A stretch of 64,000 bases of DNA from Amycolatopsis sp. MtRt-6 (GCF_017308975.1 NZ_JADWPD010000008.1:186001-250000), one strand, 5' to 3'; positions 21,771-32,173 are shown, counted from the stretch's first letter. Translations and numbers: made by a program. The notes: generated from the sequence alone by a model not told the origin.

Positions 21771-21788
21771 CCCGCCTCACCGGACGGG
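21771..21788 (-). promoter_or_regulatory. PyrR-binding RNA hairpin in the pyr leader
   Basis: The minus-strand leader carries CCCG-TCCGGTGAGG-CGGG. The loop matches the PyrR-binding consensus UCCNGNGAGGY. It lies next to the AAGGAG ribosome site of pyrR, so PyrR bound to UMP could hide that site. A candidate -10 (TACTGT) lies upstream at 21835-21840, giving a leader of roughly 70 nt. Confidence 0.75.
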
Positions 21789-21897
21789 TCCTTAAAGGAC
21801 GTCTGTTCCCCTGCTGGTCGGGGCTTTCCCACCGACAGTAGCAGGCACTTTGCTCAGTCTTCCGGGTGGTGTGGCGTGATTCGCGGCAAGCTTCTGC

Positions 21898-21925
21898 TTG
21901 ACCTGGTGACAACAATGCGTAACCA
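21898..21925 (+). promoter_or_regulatory. candidate bldD promoter
   Basis: TTGACC (21898-21903) and TAACCA (21920-21925) are spaced 16 bp apart and form a possible promoter for the plus-strand bldD gene. The spacing is slightly short. Confidence 0.35.
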
Positions 21926-21939
21926 TTACTCTGAGTATT
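21925..21939. promoter_or_regulatory. BldD-box upstream of bldD
   Basis: ATTACTCTGAGTATT fits the published BldD consensus NTNACNCWGNGTNAN at 8 of 9 fixed positions. It begins at the last base of the candidate -10 and is about 70 bp before the bldD ATG, the expected place for self-repression by BldD. Confidence 0.6.
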
Positions 21940-22006
21940 CGACTCAGCGAGTCCCCCGTGCTCGGTCACCCCGACCGGGAGGGGGTGAAGAACGGAGAAC
22001 GACCAG

Positions 22007-22495
22007 ATGGGCGATTACGCCAAGGCGCTCGGGGCCAAGCTCCGCGGGATCCGCCAGCAGCAGGGCCTGTCCCTGCACGGGGTCGAGCAGAAGTCCGGTG
22101 GGCGCTGGAAGGCCGTCGTCGTCGGCTCGTACGAGCGTGGCGACCGCGCCGTCACCGTCCAGAAGCTGGCCGAGCTGGCCGACTTCTACGGTGTGCCGGT
22201 GGTCGAGCTGCTGCCCGAGGGCCGGGTCCCCTCCGGTGCCGAGCCCGCCACCAAGATCGTGATCAACCTGGAGCGCCTGCAGCAGCTGCCGGCCGAAAAG
22301 GTGGGCCCGCTGGCCCGCTACGCCGCGACCATCCAGAGCCAGCGCGGCGACTACAACGGCAAGGTGCTCTCGATCCGCACGGAGGACCTGCGGTCCCTGG
22401 CGATCATCTACGACATGACCCCCGGCGAGCTGACCGAGCAGCTCATCGACTGGGGCGTCCTGCCGCCGGAGGCGCGTCCTTCCAAGGAGGACTGA
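22007..22495 (+). CDS. bldD: developmental regulator BldD (c-di-GMP responsive)
   Basis: 162 aa. The N-terminal helix-turn-helix (GVEQKSGGRWKAVVVGSYE) resembles the Streptomyces BldD DNA-binding domain. The C-terminal domain contains RGD followed by eight residues and RTED, the RxD-X8-RxxD c-di-GMP-binding signature. BldD represses development genes when it dimerises on a c-di-GMP tetramer. The gene is transcribed away from the pyr operon, and a BldD box lies in its promoter. Confidence 0.92.
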   Translation: MGDYAKALGAKLRGIRQQQGLSLHGVEQKSGGRWKAVVVGSYERGDRAVTVQKLAELADFYGVPVVELLPEGRVPSGAEPATKIVINLERLQQLPAEKVGPLARYAATIQSQRGDYNGKVLSIRTEDLRSLAIIYDMTPGELTEQLIDWGVLPPEARPSKED

Positions 22496-22512
22496 TTCCG
22501 GGTGTTGTGGTA

Positions 22513-22567
22513 CCGACGCAGTGAGCGTCCCTCGGTGGGGCACCGGAGACGCTCACTGATTCGTCGG
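22513..22567 (+). terminator. large hairpin after bldD
   Basis: AGTGAGCGTC (22520-22529) and GACGCTCACT (22548-22557) form a perfect 10-bp stem. An outer pair CCGACG/CGTCGG and an inner CGGT/ACCG extend it. It sits between bldD and the convergent nusB, so it could terminate both. Confidence 0.7.
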
Positions 22568-22617
22568 GGAGGCTCGTTCGGGGGCGAGCCCGCCCCGCGG
22601 TCACCCGACCGGGGGCG

Positions 22618-23073
22618 TTACAGGACGGCGCGGAGGCGGTCGGCGATCGTGCCGATCCGGCCCAGCACGCCGTTGACGAACCGCGGCGAGTCGTCCGTGG
22701 ACAGTTCCTTCGCGAGGCCCACGGCCTCGTCGATCGCGACCGGGTCCGGCACGTCCTCGGCCCAGAGCAGCTCGTAGACCCCGACCCGCAGCACCGCGAG
22801 GTCGACCTTCGGCATCCGCTCCAGGGTCCAGCCCTGCGCGTGCTCGGCCAGCAGCTCGTCGATCTGCGTCTTCCGCCCGGTCACGCCCTCGACCAGGCTG
22901 ATCGTGTAGTCCGCGATCGGGTCGACGTCCGTCGCGCCGACCCGGTCGGCCAGCAGCGTCACCGCGTCGGTGTCGCGCTGCGCGGCCTCGTACAGCATCT
23001 CCACCGCGCGGCGGCGCGCCTGTCGGCGGCTGATCGCGCCGCCGCGGTTCGGGTGGGGTTTCGACGTCGGCAT
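22618..23073 (-). CDS. nusB: transcription antitermination factor NusB
   Basis: 151 aa. NusB helps antitermination at ribosomal RNA operons. Its arginine-rich N-terminus (RRQARRRAVEMLYEA) binds boxA RNA. The conserved helices with VGVYELLWAEDVPDPVAIDE and FVNGVLGRI are present. The ATG shares one base with the efp stop. The nusB-efp-pepP order is conserved with mycobacteria. Confidence 0.96.
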   Translation of the reverse strand: MPTSKPHPNRGGAISRRQARRRAVEMLYEAAQRDTDAVTLLADRVGATDVDPIADYTISLVEGVTGRKTQIDELLAEHAQGWTLERMPKVDLAVLRVGVYELLWAEDVPDPVAIDEAVGLAKELSTDDSPRFVNGVLGRIGTIADRLRAVL

Positions 23074-23636
23074 CAGCTGGAGACGCGACCCAGGTAACGG
23101 CCGTCGCGGGTGTCGACCTTGATCTTCTCGCCGGTGGTCAGGAACAGCGGGACCTGGATCTCCGCGCCGGTCTCCAGCGTGGCCGGCTTGGTGCCGCCGG
23201 TGGAGCGGTCGCCCTGCAGGCCCGGGTCGGTGTGCTGGACGACCAGCTCGACCGACGTCGGCAGCTCGACGTACAGCGGCTCGTTCTCGTGCACCGCGAC
23301 CTGGACCTCGGTGTTCTCGAGCATGTAGTTGGCGTTGTCGCCGACGACCTCGGGGGAGACGACGATCTGGTCGTAGGTGTCACCGTCCATGAACACGAAG
23401 TCCTGCCCCTCCTTGTAGAGGTAGGTCATGTTCCGGCGGTCCACCGTGGCCGTCTCGACCTTCGTGCCCGCGTTGAACGTCTTGTCGACCACCTTGCCGG
23501 TGAGCACGTGCTTGAGCGTCGTGCGCACGAAGGCACCGCCCTTGCCCGGCTTGACGTGCTGGAACGCGGTGACGGTCCACAGCTGGCCGTCCAGGTTGAG
23601 GACGAGCCCGTTCTTCAGGTCGTTGGTCGTGGCCAC
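23073..23636 (-). CDS. efp: elongation factor P
   Basis: 187 aa. EF-P relieves ribosome stalling at proline stretches. The loop KPGKGGAFV places a lysine at position 32, the residue modified in some bacteria; most actinobacteria are thought to use it unmodified, and no epmA/epmB-like gene is seen here. The KOW-like N-terminal fold and two OB domains are complete. Confidence 0.96.
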   Translation of the reverse strand: MATTNDLKNGLVLNLDGQLWTVTAFQHVKPGKGGAFVRTTLKHVLTGKVVDKTFNAGTKVETATVDRRNMTYLYKEGQDFVFMDGDTYDQIVVSPEVVGDNANYMLENTEVQVAVHENEPLYVELPTSVELVVQHTDPGLQGDRSTGGTKPATLETGAEIQVPLFLTTGEKIKVDTRDGRYLGRVSS

Positions 23637-23681
23637 GAGCTTGCAGTCTCCTGTGTCGAATCTTCGGGTTCGGGGCCGCCG

Positions 23682-24770
23682 TCAGACGACCACGAGGTTC
23701 TTGGTGCTCAGGGTGAGGAGTTCGGGCTCCCCAGCCCGCACGACGAGCGTGTCCTCGATGCGCACGCCACCGCGTCCCGCGAGGTACACGCCGGGCTCGA
23801 CGGTGACCGCCATACCGGCGGCCAGTGTACCGACGCCCGTCGCGGCGAAGCTGGGCGCCTCGTGGATCTGCAGGCCGACGCCGTGCCCGAGGCCGTGCGC
23901 GAAGTGCTCCCCGTGGCCCGCGTCCGCGATCACCTTCCGCGCGGCGGCGTCCACATCGGACACCTCGGCGCCCGGCACGACGGCGGCGACGCCGGCCGCC
24001 TGCGCGGCGTGCACGAGCTCGTAGACCTCCCGCTGCCAGTCCGCGGGCGCGCCGAGGACGAAGGTGCGGGTCATGTCGGAGTGGTAGCCGTCGACGGTGG
24101 CACCGAAGTCCAGCTTGACGAAGTCGCCGCGCTTGAGCTCGGCGTGCGTCGGCTGGTGGTGCGGGATGGCCGAGTGCGCGCCGGCGGCGATGATGGAGGC
24201 GAAGCTGGGCGCGGACGAGCCGTGCTCCAGCATCCGGTTCTCCAGGTCACGGGCGACGTCGAGCTCGGTCCGCCCGGGCCGCAGCCCACCGGCGGCGAGC
24301 AGGTCGTCGAGCGCCCGGTCGGCGGCGGCGCACGCCTGGCGCAGCGCCTCGATCTCGGCTTCGTCCTTGACTTCGCGCAGCCGCTCGACGAGGCCGGGGG
24401 TGCGCTTCAGGGGCACCTGCTGCCGGAGGGCTTCGTACTGCTCGACGCTGACGTGCTGGCTCTCGAACCCGAGCTGCCCGTAGGTCTTGGGGTCCTTCGC
24501 GGCCTTCGCGACGAGCGCGGCGGCGCTGGCCCGGTCGACGACGGTCTCGAGGTCGGGCACCTCCGCGGCCGACTGGGTGGTGTAGCGGCCGTCGGTGCAG
24601 AAGAGCGTTTCGCCGTCCCCGCCGGCGTGGAGGAGAAGGGCGGCGTTGGAGCCGGTGAACCCGGTGAGGTAGCGGATGTTCAGCAGATCGGTGACCAGCA
24701 GCGCCTCGACACCGGCCCCGGTCAGGAGCCCGCGCAGCGCGGCACGACGTCGTCCATGGGTTTCAGGCAC
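23682..24770 (-). CDS. pepP: Xaa-Pro dipeptidase/aminopeptidase family protein (M24)
   Basis: About 362 aa starting at a GTG at 24770; an upstream frame runs further but is not supported. The M24 dinuclear metal site is complete: DFGATVDGYHSDMTRT, HGLGHGVGLQIHEAP, VEPGVYL and GVRIEDTLV. The N-terminal creatinase-like domain begins RRAALRGLLTGAG. The position before efp matches mycobacterial Rv2535c (pepQ), so the exact substrate (dipeptidase or aminopeptidase) is undecided. Confidence 0.9.
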   Translation of the reverse strand: MPETHGRRRAALRGLLTGAGVEALLVTDLLNIRYLTGFTGSNAALLLHAGGDGETLFCTDGRYTTQSAAEVPDLETVVDRASAAALVAKAAKDPKTYGQLGFESQHVSVEQYEALRQQVPLKRTPGLVERLREVKDEAEIEALRQACAAADRALDDLLAAGGLRPGRTELDVARDLENRMLEHGSSAPSFASIIAAGAHSAIPHHQPTHAELKRGDFVKLDFGATVDGYHSDMTRTFVLGAPADWQREVYELVHAAQAAGVAAVVPGAEVSDVDAAARKVIADAGHGEHFAHGLGHGVGLQIHEAPSFAATGVGTLAAGMAVTVEPGVYLAGRGGVRIEDTLVVRAGEPELLTLSTKNLVVV

Positions 24771-24799
24771 GCGTACCAGCCTAGTTCCCCGGCGGCGCC

Positions 24800-24805
24800 T
24801 ACACT
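24800..24805 (+). promoter_or_regulatory. -10 box for leaderless membrane protein gene
   Basis: TACACT sits 7 bp before the ATG at 24813, with no ribosome site between them. This suggests a leaderless transcript. Confidence 0.5.
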
Positions 24806-24812
24806 CCGCAGC

Positions 24813-25232
24813 ATGAGCGCCTGGGTGATTCGCGGACTGGTGATGGCGGTGCTGCACGGCGCGGCCATCACGGTGCTGGCCAAGTACGCGGTGTACCACC
24901 CGACGGACCAGGCGCTCCCGGTGTCGCTGGCCCTGGCGGTCCTGGTCGGCGCGGCGGCGCTGTGGAGCGCGCTGGACGCCTGGCGAGGCTTGCCGGACCG
25001 CGGCCGCGTGTGGTTCATCGCGGCGCTGGTGGCGGGCCCGGTGGCGGGGATCCTGTACGTGATCGGCCGCGCGGCGTTCGTGGACCAGACGGGCGTGTCG
25101 GAGCTGGGCGGGGCGTTGACGGGCGGAGCGGCGTTCTCGGCGTTGCTGGTGCTGATCCCGGCCGGGCTGGGGCTGTTCGTCGGCGGGCGGATCGGACGGT
25201 CCCAGAGGTCGGGCGAGGAGCCGCGGGCGTAG
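24813..25232 (+). CDS. four-helix membrane protein (B-4DMT-like)
   Basis: 139 aa with four predicted transmembrane helices, beginning MSAWVIRGLVMAVLHG and ending in the basic tail RSQRSGEEPRA. It resembles the small actinobacterial DMT-like proteins annotated B-4DMT. The transport substrate is unknown. It lies 42 bp from the divergent pepP start and is convergent with the lipoprotein gene after it (14 bp). Confidence 0.75.
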   Translation: MSAWVIRGLVMAVLHGAAITVLAKYAVYHPTDQALPVSLALAVLVGAAALWSALDAWRGLPDRGRVWFIAALVAGPVAGILYVIGRAAFVDQTGVSELGGALTGGAAFSALLVLIPAGLGLFVGGRIGRSQRSGEEPRA

Positions 25233-25246
25233 CTCTGCCGCGGCTC

Positions 25247-26767
25247 TCAGCCCACCAGCGAGGCGCTCGGCGGGTAGCCGTCCCACTGGGCCGTGCTCAC
25301 CGGGCGGGCCGTCGAGCCGTTGTTGCCCACCACGCCGCCGTCGGGGACCCGCCAGCGGCGGCCGTCCAGCACGAACGCGAAGCCGCGGTCCGGGGACACC
25401 ACCGCCTCCGCGCCCGAACGCAACCGGGTCGCCAGCGGGAGCGTGGCCCACGCCGGCGGTGCCTTGTCGAGGACCTCCCCCGCCAGCGCCACCGCCACCG
25501 CGCGGCGGTCCACGCGGACTCGCGCGCCCGCCCGGACCAGGTCCATCGTGCGTTCCGGGGACGGCGCCGTCACGCCGTCGAACGTCGCCGCCACGCGGCC
25601 GGGGTTCTCGCACGCCCGGCTGCCCAGCAGGTCGAGCCCGAAGTGCCGCAGGTCGGACGGCGCGCCGGCGCCACCGAGCGTGGTCGCGCGCACGACGTCG
25701 AACGGCACCCGGTCGCACGGGTCGGCCGACGACAGCGGTGCGTGCCCGTCCGCGCGGCGGACCAGCCCCGGCCCTTCCTTCCACGGGCCGGGGATCAGCA
25801 CCGGCTGGAACGGGTGCTCTTCGAAGTCCGCGGTCCAGAACGTGAGCGTCGTCCCGCCGTCGGTTTCGTGCGCGACGACGAACGCGGCGAGCGCGCCCAC
25901 CCACATCAGGTCCGCGCTGAAGCCGTCGACGACCGACCGGGCGCGCGGCGCCGAGGTCGACGGCACCGGCACGAACCCGCCGACGTCCAGCGCCTGCACC
26001 CCGGACCCGAACGCCGGGTCGCGCGAGCGGAGCAGGAACTGGCCGGCGCCGTTGGTGCCCGCGGCGCGGCCGGTGGTGTCGGTGAACATCAGGTAGAACC
26101 AGCCGTCGAGGTAGACGACGGACGGCTGGCCCGCGCCGTAGACGTTCGCGCGGTGCACGTCGTGCGACGGCCCGAGGATCGGCCGCCCGCCGGCCGCGCG
26201 GGTCCAGTGGATCCCGTCGGGGCTGGTCGCGAGCCCGATCGCGTTGCCGAGCGCGTGGTCCCCGGCGGCGCCGGTGTAGTAGAGGTAGTAGGTCGAGCCG
26301 ACGCGCAGCACGGACGGGTCACACGTGTGCATGCCGTCGAACTGCCCGGGCGCGCCGGAGAACACGGCGGCCGGGATGCCGCCACCCGGTCCGGTGAACG
26401 GCCCGTCGATCGACTGCGCCTGCGCGTAGAGGATGTCGTCCCCGGCCGGCCCGGCCCCGCCGTACTGGCTGCACCACCACATCCGCGGCTGCCCCCGATC
26501 GAGCATCACGGACGGCCCGTAGTTGTAGACGGCGTCGGCCTCACCGGCGGCGATGACACCACCACTCTGCCGGGGGTCACCCGAAGCGAGCTTGACGTCG
26601 GTGGGCCGCGGCGGCCCGGCGGTCTGCCCGCCCGCGATCACCGGCTGGTCACCCGACGCCTGCGGCTGGGCGTAACCCTGGGTGCAGCCCGCGACCAGCA
26701 GCCCCACGAGGACGCTGGCGGACAAGACGAGAGCGGGGCGCCGACCCCCACGGCGAAACGGGCGCAC
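25247..26767 (-). CDS. beta-propeller lipoprotein (glycosidase-43/68-like fold)
   Basis: 506 aa with a lipoprotein signal (LVGLLVAGC, lipobox Cys about residue 28). The body repeatedly shows the DPSVLRVG, YYLYYTG and GIHWTRA patterns of five-bladed beta-propeller enzymes (family 43 glycosidases, fructosyltransferases). No complete catalytic acid triad was identified, so a sugar-binding role is also possible. The GTG start lies 8 bp after TACACT (26776-26781), another leaderless layout. Confidence 0.7.
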   Translation of the reverse strand: MRPFRRGGRRPALVLSASVLVGLLVAGCTQGYAQPQASGDQPVIAGGQTAGPPRPTDVKLASGDPRQSGGVIAAGEADAVYNYGPSVMLDRGQPRMWWCSQYGGAGPAGDDILYAQAQSIDGPFTGPGGGIPAAVFSGAPGQFDGMHTCDPSVLRVGSTYYLYYTGAAGDHALGNAIGLATSPDGIHWTRAAGGRPILGPSHDVHRANVYGAGQPSVVYLDGWFYLMFTDTTGRAAGTNGAGQFLLRSRDPAFGSGVQALDVGGFVPVPSTSAPRARSVVDGFSADLMWVGALAAFVVAHETDGGTTLTFWTADFEEHPFQPVLIPGPWKEGPGLVRRADGHAPLSSADPCDRVPFDVVRATTLGGAGAPSDLRHFGLDLLGSRACENPGRVAATFDGVTAPSPERTMDLVRAGARVRVDRRAVAVALAGEVLDKAPPAWATLPLATRLRSGAEAVVSPDRGFAFVLDGRRWRVPDGGVVGNNGSTARPVSTAQWDGYPPSASLVG

Positions 26768-26867
26768 GACATCGGAGTGTAGCGAGCGACTTCACTCGTC
26801 CGAGCGGCCGCGCTCCGATCCGGGGTCGTCCGATCGCGCTCGCCGCGCCCGGCTGGCGCCCGGCTCG

Positions 26868-26954
26868 AGCGCCCCAATGTGGCCTTCGGTGCGTCCAACG
26901 CACCCAATGTGGCCTTCGGTGCGTTGAGCGCAACCAAGGCCACCTTGGGGCGCT
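26868..26954. repeat. 30-bp-unit hairpin element (copy 1)
   Basis: Begins AGCGCCCCAATGTGGCCTT and ends with CTTGGGGCGCT. Two direct GTGGCCTTCGGTGCGT units lie inside. The arms can form a long hairpin. It lies 13 bp behind the GNAT-VOC stop codon, where a terminator is expected. Other copies at 38978, 50007 and 56767. Confidence 0.8.
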
Positions 26955-26967
26955 TCACCCGGCCGGG

Positions 26968-27872
26968 TCACTCCCCTGCCGCGGGACCTTCCACCGCCAC
27001 CAGCTCGACTTCGAAGCCCGCGTCGTTCTCCAGGTACGCCGCGTAATGCGCGCTCCCGCCCGCGTGCGGGTACTTCTCCGCGAACAGCGGCCGCCAGCCG
27101 TACTCCACCGCCCGGGCCGCCAGGTCGTCGACGCCGGCCCGCGTCCCCACGTGCAGCGCCAGGTGGTTCAACCCCGGCCGCGTGCGCTCGTGGCCCGGAG
27201 CGCTGAGGGCCGGTGACTGTTCGACCACCAGGTACGTCCCGCCCAGCCGCCAGCTGACCCCCGCCGGCCAGCGCTGGAACTCGCGCCAGCCCAGCTCACC
27301 CAGCAGCCAGCCCCAGCTGCGCTCGGCCTCGGCCAGGTCCGGCACCCACAGCTCGATGTGGTGCGGCCGCCCGTGCGCCGACGGCAACGCCACCAGCACG
27401 CGGTGCAGGTCGCCGTAGTGCACGCCGCTGCCGACGTCGAGGAAGCCCAGGCGCCCGGCCACCTTCCGGCTCGCCGCGTTCCGCTCGTGGACCAGCGCCC
27501 ACACCGCCGGGAGCCCCAGCGTGCCGAGCCCATGGTCCAGCAGCGCGCGGGCGGCCTCGGTCGCCAGGCCCTGCCCCGCGTGCGCGCTCGCGACGTAGTA
27601 GCCCAGCTCGGGCACCCCGCCCGGCAGCTCCCACGACGGCCGCAGGTGCGCGACGCCGATCACCTCGCCGTCGCGCTCGATCACCCAGTGGCCCTGGCCG
27701 GCCGGCCCGCGGTAGGCCAGCCGGCGGTCCACCATCGCGCTCGCCGCGGCCGGGTCCGAGAAGTCCGCCGCGAAGTACCGGCTCATCTCCGGGTCGGCGA
27801 ACACCTTCACGACGGCTTCGCGGTCGGCCTCGGTCAGCGGCCGCAGCGTCAGCCGTGACGTCGCGAGCACGG

Positions 27873-27876
<4 letters not shown>
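26968..27876 (-). CDS. GNAT acetyltransferase fused to a VOC (glyoxalase-like) domain
   Basis: 302 aa. The first 165 residues are a RimJ/RimL-type GNAT acetyltransferase ([17 protein letters not shown] at the start, [17 protein letters not shown] with the acetyl-CoA loop). The last 130 residues are a VOC domain ([27 protein letters not shown]). The linker is short, so this looks like a genuine fusion. The ATG overlaps the aroQ stop by 4 bp. The substrate is unknown, and its place in the aro cluster may only reflect a read-through transcript. Confidence 0.8.
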
Positions 27877-29434
<1,558 letters not shown>

Positions 29435-29959
29435 TCACTCCTTGGCTTCGGCGGGAGCGGCGAGCTCCGCCATGAGGTGCGCGACGATCTCGGAGGGCGT
29501 CCGATCATCGGTGACGATCTCGACGGTGGCGACCTCGCGGTAGACGGGGACCCGCTCGTCGAGCAGTTTCTTGAAGGTGGCGCGGGGGTTCACCCCGGCC
29601 AGCAGCGGCCGCGCACTCGACAAGCCGGTGCGCTGCACACCGGCCGCGAGGCCGACGTTGAGGAACACCACGGTGTGCCGGGCCAGCCGGGCCCGGGTGC
29701 CGGGGGTGAGCGGCGCGCCGCCGCCGAGGGAGAGCACGCCCTCGTGCTCCGCCAGCGCGGTGGCGACCGCTTCTTCTTCCAGCGCGCGGAAGGCGGGTTC
29801 GCCGTCTTCCGCGAAGATGTCGGCGATGCTGCGCCCGGTGCGGGCGACGATGTCGTCGTCGCTGTCCCGGAACGCGACCCCGAGCGCCTTGGCGAGGAGC
29901 GGGCCCACTGTGCTCTTGCCCGAGCCGGGCGGCCCGACGACCACCGCGCGAGGACTCAC
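29435..29959 (-). CDS. aroK: shikimate kinase
   Basis: 174 aa. Phosphorylates shikimate. P-loop [11 protein letters not shown] near residue 10, the DSD pair in [13 protein letters not shown], and the lid region RPLLAG are seen. The GTG at 29959 is preferred over 29962 because GAGGAG then has a 5-bp spacer; it overlaps the aroC stop by 4 bp. Confidence 0.95.
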   Translation of the reverse strand: MSPRAVVVGPPGSGKSTVGPLLAKALGVAFRDSDDDIVARTGRSIADIFAEDGEPAFRALEEEAVATALAEHEGVLSLGGGAPLTPGTRARLARHTVVFLNVGLAAGVQRTGLSSARPLLAGVNPRATFKKLLDERVPVYREVATVEIVTDDRTPSEIVAHLMAELAAPAEAKE

Positions 29960-31143
29960 CACCGCTCCTCGAGGGCCTTGAGGTACGCCTCGGCGTTGCG
30001 CTTGCTCTCGGCGAGCGAGTCGCCGCCGAACTTCTCGAGCGCGGCGTCGGCGAGGACGAGCGCCACCACCGACTCCAGCACGACGCCGGCGCGCGGCACC
30101 GCGCAGACGTCCGACCGCTGGTGGATGGCCACCGCCGGCTCGCCGGTCTTGACGTCTACTGTGGACAGTGCTTTCGGGACGGTCGAGATCGGCTTCATGG
30201 CCACGCGCACGCGCAGCGGCTCGCCGTTGGTGATGCCGCCTTCCAGGCCGCCCGCGCGGTTGGACCGGCGGGTGACGCCGACCGGGCCGGAGCCGCGGTC
30301 GATCTCGTCGTGCGCCTGGCTGCCCCAGCGGCGTGCGGTCGTGAAGCCGTCACCGACCTCGACGCCCTTCATCGCCTGGACGCCCATCAGCGCGCCGGCC
30401 AGCCGCGCGTCGAGCCGGCGGTCCCAGTGGACGTGGGAGCCGAGGCCCGGCGGGAGGCCGTAGGCGAGGACCTCGATGACGCCGCCGACGGTGTCGCCGG
30501 CTTTGCGCACGGCGTCGACCTCGGCGACCATGGCGTCGGTGCCCTCCTGGCTGAAGGAGCGCACCGGGCTCTCGTCGATGGCGGCCAGGTCACCCGGCTG
30601 CGGGAGCGGGCCCTCGGGCGCCTCGGCGCCGCCGATCGAGACGACGTGGCTGAGGATCTCGACGCCGAGCAGCTGCTGGAGGAAGTTCCGGGCGACGGTG
30701 CCGAGCGCGGTCCGCGACGCCGTCTCCCGGGCGCTCGCGCGCTCCAGGACGGGCCGGGCCTCGTCGAAGCCGTACTTCTGCATGCCGGGCAGGTCCGCGT
30801 GGCCCGGGCGGGGGCGGGTGAGCGGTTCGTTGCGCGCGAGGCCTTCGAGGATCTGCGGGTCGACCGGGTCAGCCGCCATGACCTGCTCCCACTTGGGCCA
30901 CTCGGCGTTCTCGATGTGGACCGCGACCGGGCCGCCCTGGGTCAGGCCGTGGCGGACCCCGCCGAGGAACTCGATGTGGTCGGTCTCGAAGCCCATCCGT
31001 GGGCTGCGGCCGAAGCCGAGGCGGCGCCGGGCCAGCTGTTCGGTGACGTCGGCGGTGGTGACGGCGACGCCCGCGGGCATGCCTTCGAGCACGGCGGCCA
31101 GCGCGGGTCCGTGCGATTCACCTGCGGTGATCCAGCGCAACAT
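29956..31143 (-). CDS. aroC: chorismate synthase
   Basis: 395 aa. Last step of the shikimate pathway, using reduced FMN. Typical motifs are present: GESHGPAL near the start, [15 protein letters not shown], and the C-terminal [14 protein letters not shown]. The downstream order aroK, aroB, aroQ is conserved. A possible -10 (CAGGAT) lies 7 bp before the ATG. Confidence 0.96.
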   Translation of the reverse strand: MLRWITAGESHGPALAAVLEGMPAGVAVTTADVTEQLARRRLGFGRSPRMGFETDHIEFLGGVRHGLTQGGPVAVHIENAEWPKWEQVMAADPVDPQILEGLARNEPLTRPRPGHADLPGMQKYGFDEARPVLERASARETASRTALGTVARNFLQQLLGVEILSHVVSIGGAEAPEGPLPQPGDLAAIDESPVRSFSQEGTDAMVAEVDAVRKAGDTVGGVIEVLAYGLPPGLGSHVHWDRRLDARLAGALMGVQAMKGVEVGDGFTTARRWGSQAHDEIDRGSGPVGVTRRSNRAGGLEGGITNGEPLRVRVAMKPISTVPKALSTVDVKTGEPAVAIHQRSDVCAVPRAGVVLESVVALVLADAALEKFGGDSLAESKRNAEAYLKALEERW

Positions 31144-31278
31144 GGGCTCAATCCTGTCACGGCTGCGGTGCGGGGCGGGACATGCCTCCGGTCATTCCGC
31201 AGCGGGGAAGAGGACACGCGGCCGAACGCCGTGGCGCGGGTCACGCCGGGCACCGCCGGGACGGTGGTGACGGGCCCC

Positions 31279-31481
31279 GGAACGGTCGGCCCGCGTACCC
31301 GGAGCGTCGGCTCGCGTACCCAGAAGGTCGGCTCCCGTGATTGAAGGCGCATCTCGCGTGACTGGGGCGTAACTCGCGTGATTGGCGGGGCATCTCGCGT
31401 GACTGGCGGGGCAACTCGCGTGACTGGCGGGGCATCTCGCGTGACTGGCGGGGCAACTCGCGTGACTGGGGAGGCATCACG
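31279..31481. repeat. 21-bp periodic repeat array (9 units)
   Basis: The core GTGA or GTAC occurs at 31295, 31316, 31337, 31358, 31378, 31399, 31420, 31441 and 31462, so the spacing is 21 bp throughout (one gap of 20). The later units read CTCGCGTGACTGGCGGGGCA. The first three are a diverged GCGTACC or CCGTGATT form but keep the phase. Confidence 0.85.
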
Positions 31482-31485
31482 GGGT

Positions 31486-31526
31486 GGTGGCTCATCCGGG
31501 ACCCCCTGCGGCCCGGATGAGCCACC
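31486..31526 (-). terminator. perfect 15-bp hairpin after the anti-sigma gene
   Basis: GGTGGCTCATCCGGG and CCCGGATGAGCCACC pair perfectly around an 11-nt loop. It starts 6 bp downstream of the anti-sigma stop codon and should terminate the sigma/anti-sigma transcript. Confidence 0.8.
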
Positions 31527-31531
31527 GGCTT

Positions 31532-32173
31532 CTACAACGTCAGCCGGAGCAGGGCCGGCCCGTCCGCCAGGCGGACCTCCAGTGCCGCCAGGTCCGGCTG
31601 CCGCAGGGCCGTGCCGATCGAGAGGCGGGCCGTGTTGTCCGGGACCGCCTTCCACGTCGCGAGCTGCGTCTCCGCCCCGGACCGCGAGATCGCCACGAGG
31701 ACGTACTCGCCGCCGCTGCGGCCGCCGGTGTAGCTGCACGACATGTCGACCTGGGTGCCCCAGTCGAACGCCGCCAGGCGGGCGTCCGCGCGGACCGGGA
31801 ACTGCCCCAGCGCCGTCATCGCCACCCCAGGAGGCGGCGAAGGCGCAGGCGCCGAGGCCACCACCGCCAGCGCCACGCAGGCCGCCACCGCCAGCCCGGC
31901 CGACGCGGACGTCACCGCGAGCCGGACCCGGCGGCCGCGCCGGACGCGGCGGAGCACCGCCGGCAGCAGGTCCGGCGGGGGCGGACCGGGGTCGGGCAGT
32001 GAAGCCGGCCTGTCCACCCTCGCCAGCAGCCCGGGCAGCCCCGCCAGCTCGCGCACCGACGCCGCGCACCGGTCGCACGTCCGCAGGTGCTCCTCGAAGC
32101 GCTGCCGGTCCTCGGGGGCGAGCGCCCCCAGCACGTACGCGGCGTCGAACGTCGCGAACGGATCTTCGCTCAC
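31532..32173 (-). CDS. zinc-associated anti-sigma factor (RslA-like)
   Basis: 213 aa. The N-terminal cytoplasmic domain has the HxxxCxxC zinc motif (His29, Cys33, Cys36, in EEHLRTCDRC), which holds the sigma factor. A transmembrane helix follows (near residues 85-105), then an outside domain. FDAAYVLGALAPEDRQ resembles RslA of M. tuberculosis. Oxidation or thiol stress should release the sigma factor. The GTG overlaps the sigma stop by 4 bp. Confidence 0.85.
   Translation of the reverse strand: MSEDPFATFDAAYVLGALAPEDRQRFEEHLRTCDRCAASVRELAGLPGLLARVDRPASLPDPGPPPPDLLPAVLRRVRRGRRVRLAVTSASAGLAVAACVALAVVASAPAPSPPPGVAMTALGQFPVRADARLAAFDWGTQVDMSCSYTGGRSGGEYVLVAISRSGAETQLATWKAVPDNTARLSIGTALRQPDLAALEVRLADGPALLRLTL

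Larger units (their letters stand above)
31144..31531. other. aroC / anti-sigma intergenic region (388 bp)
   Basis: No gene was found here. It holds the 21-bp repeat array (31279-31481) and a terminator hairpin (31486-31526). The first 135 bp next to aroC show no clear further feature beyond its promoter. Confidence 0.6.

Noticed and set aside
26868..26954. Insertion sequence end
   Set aside because: No transposase frame, no target duplication; the copies are hairpin repeats near stop codons.
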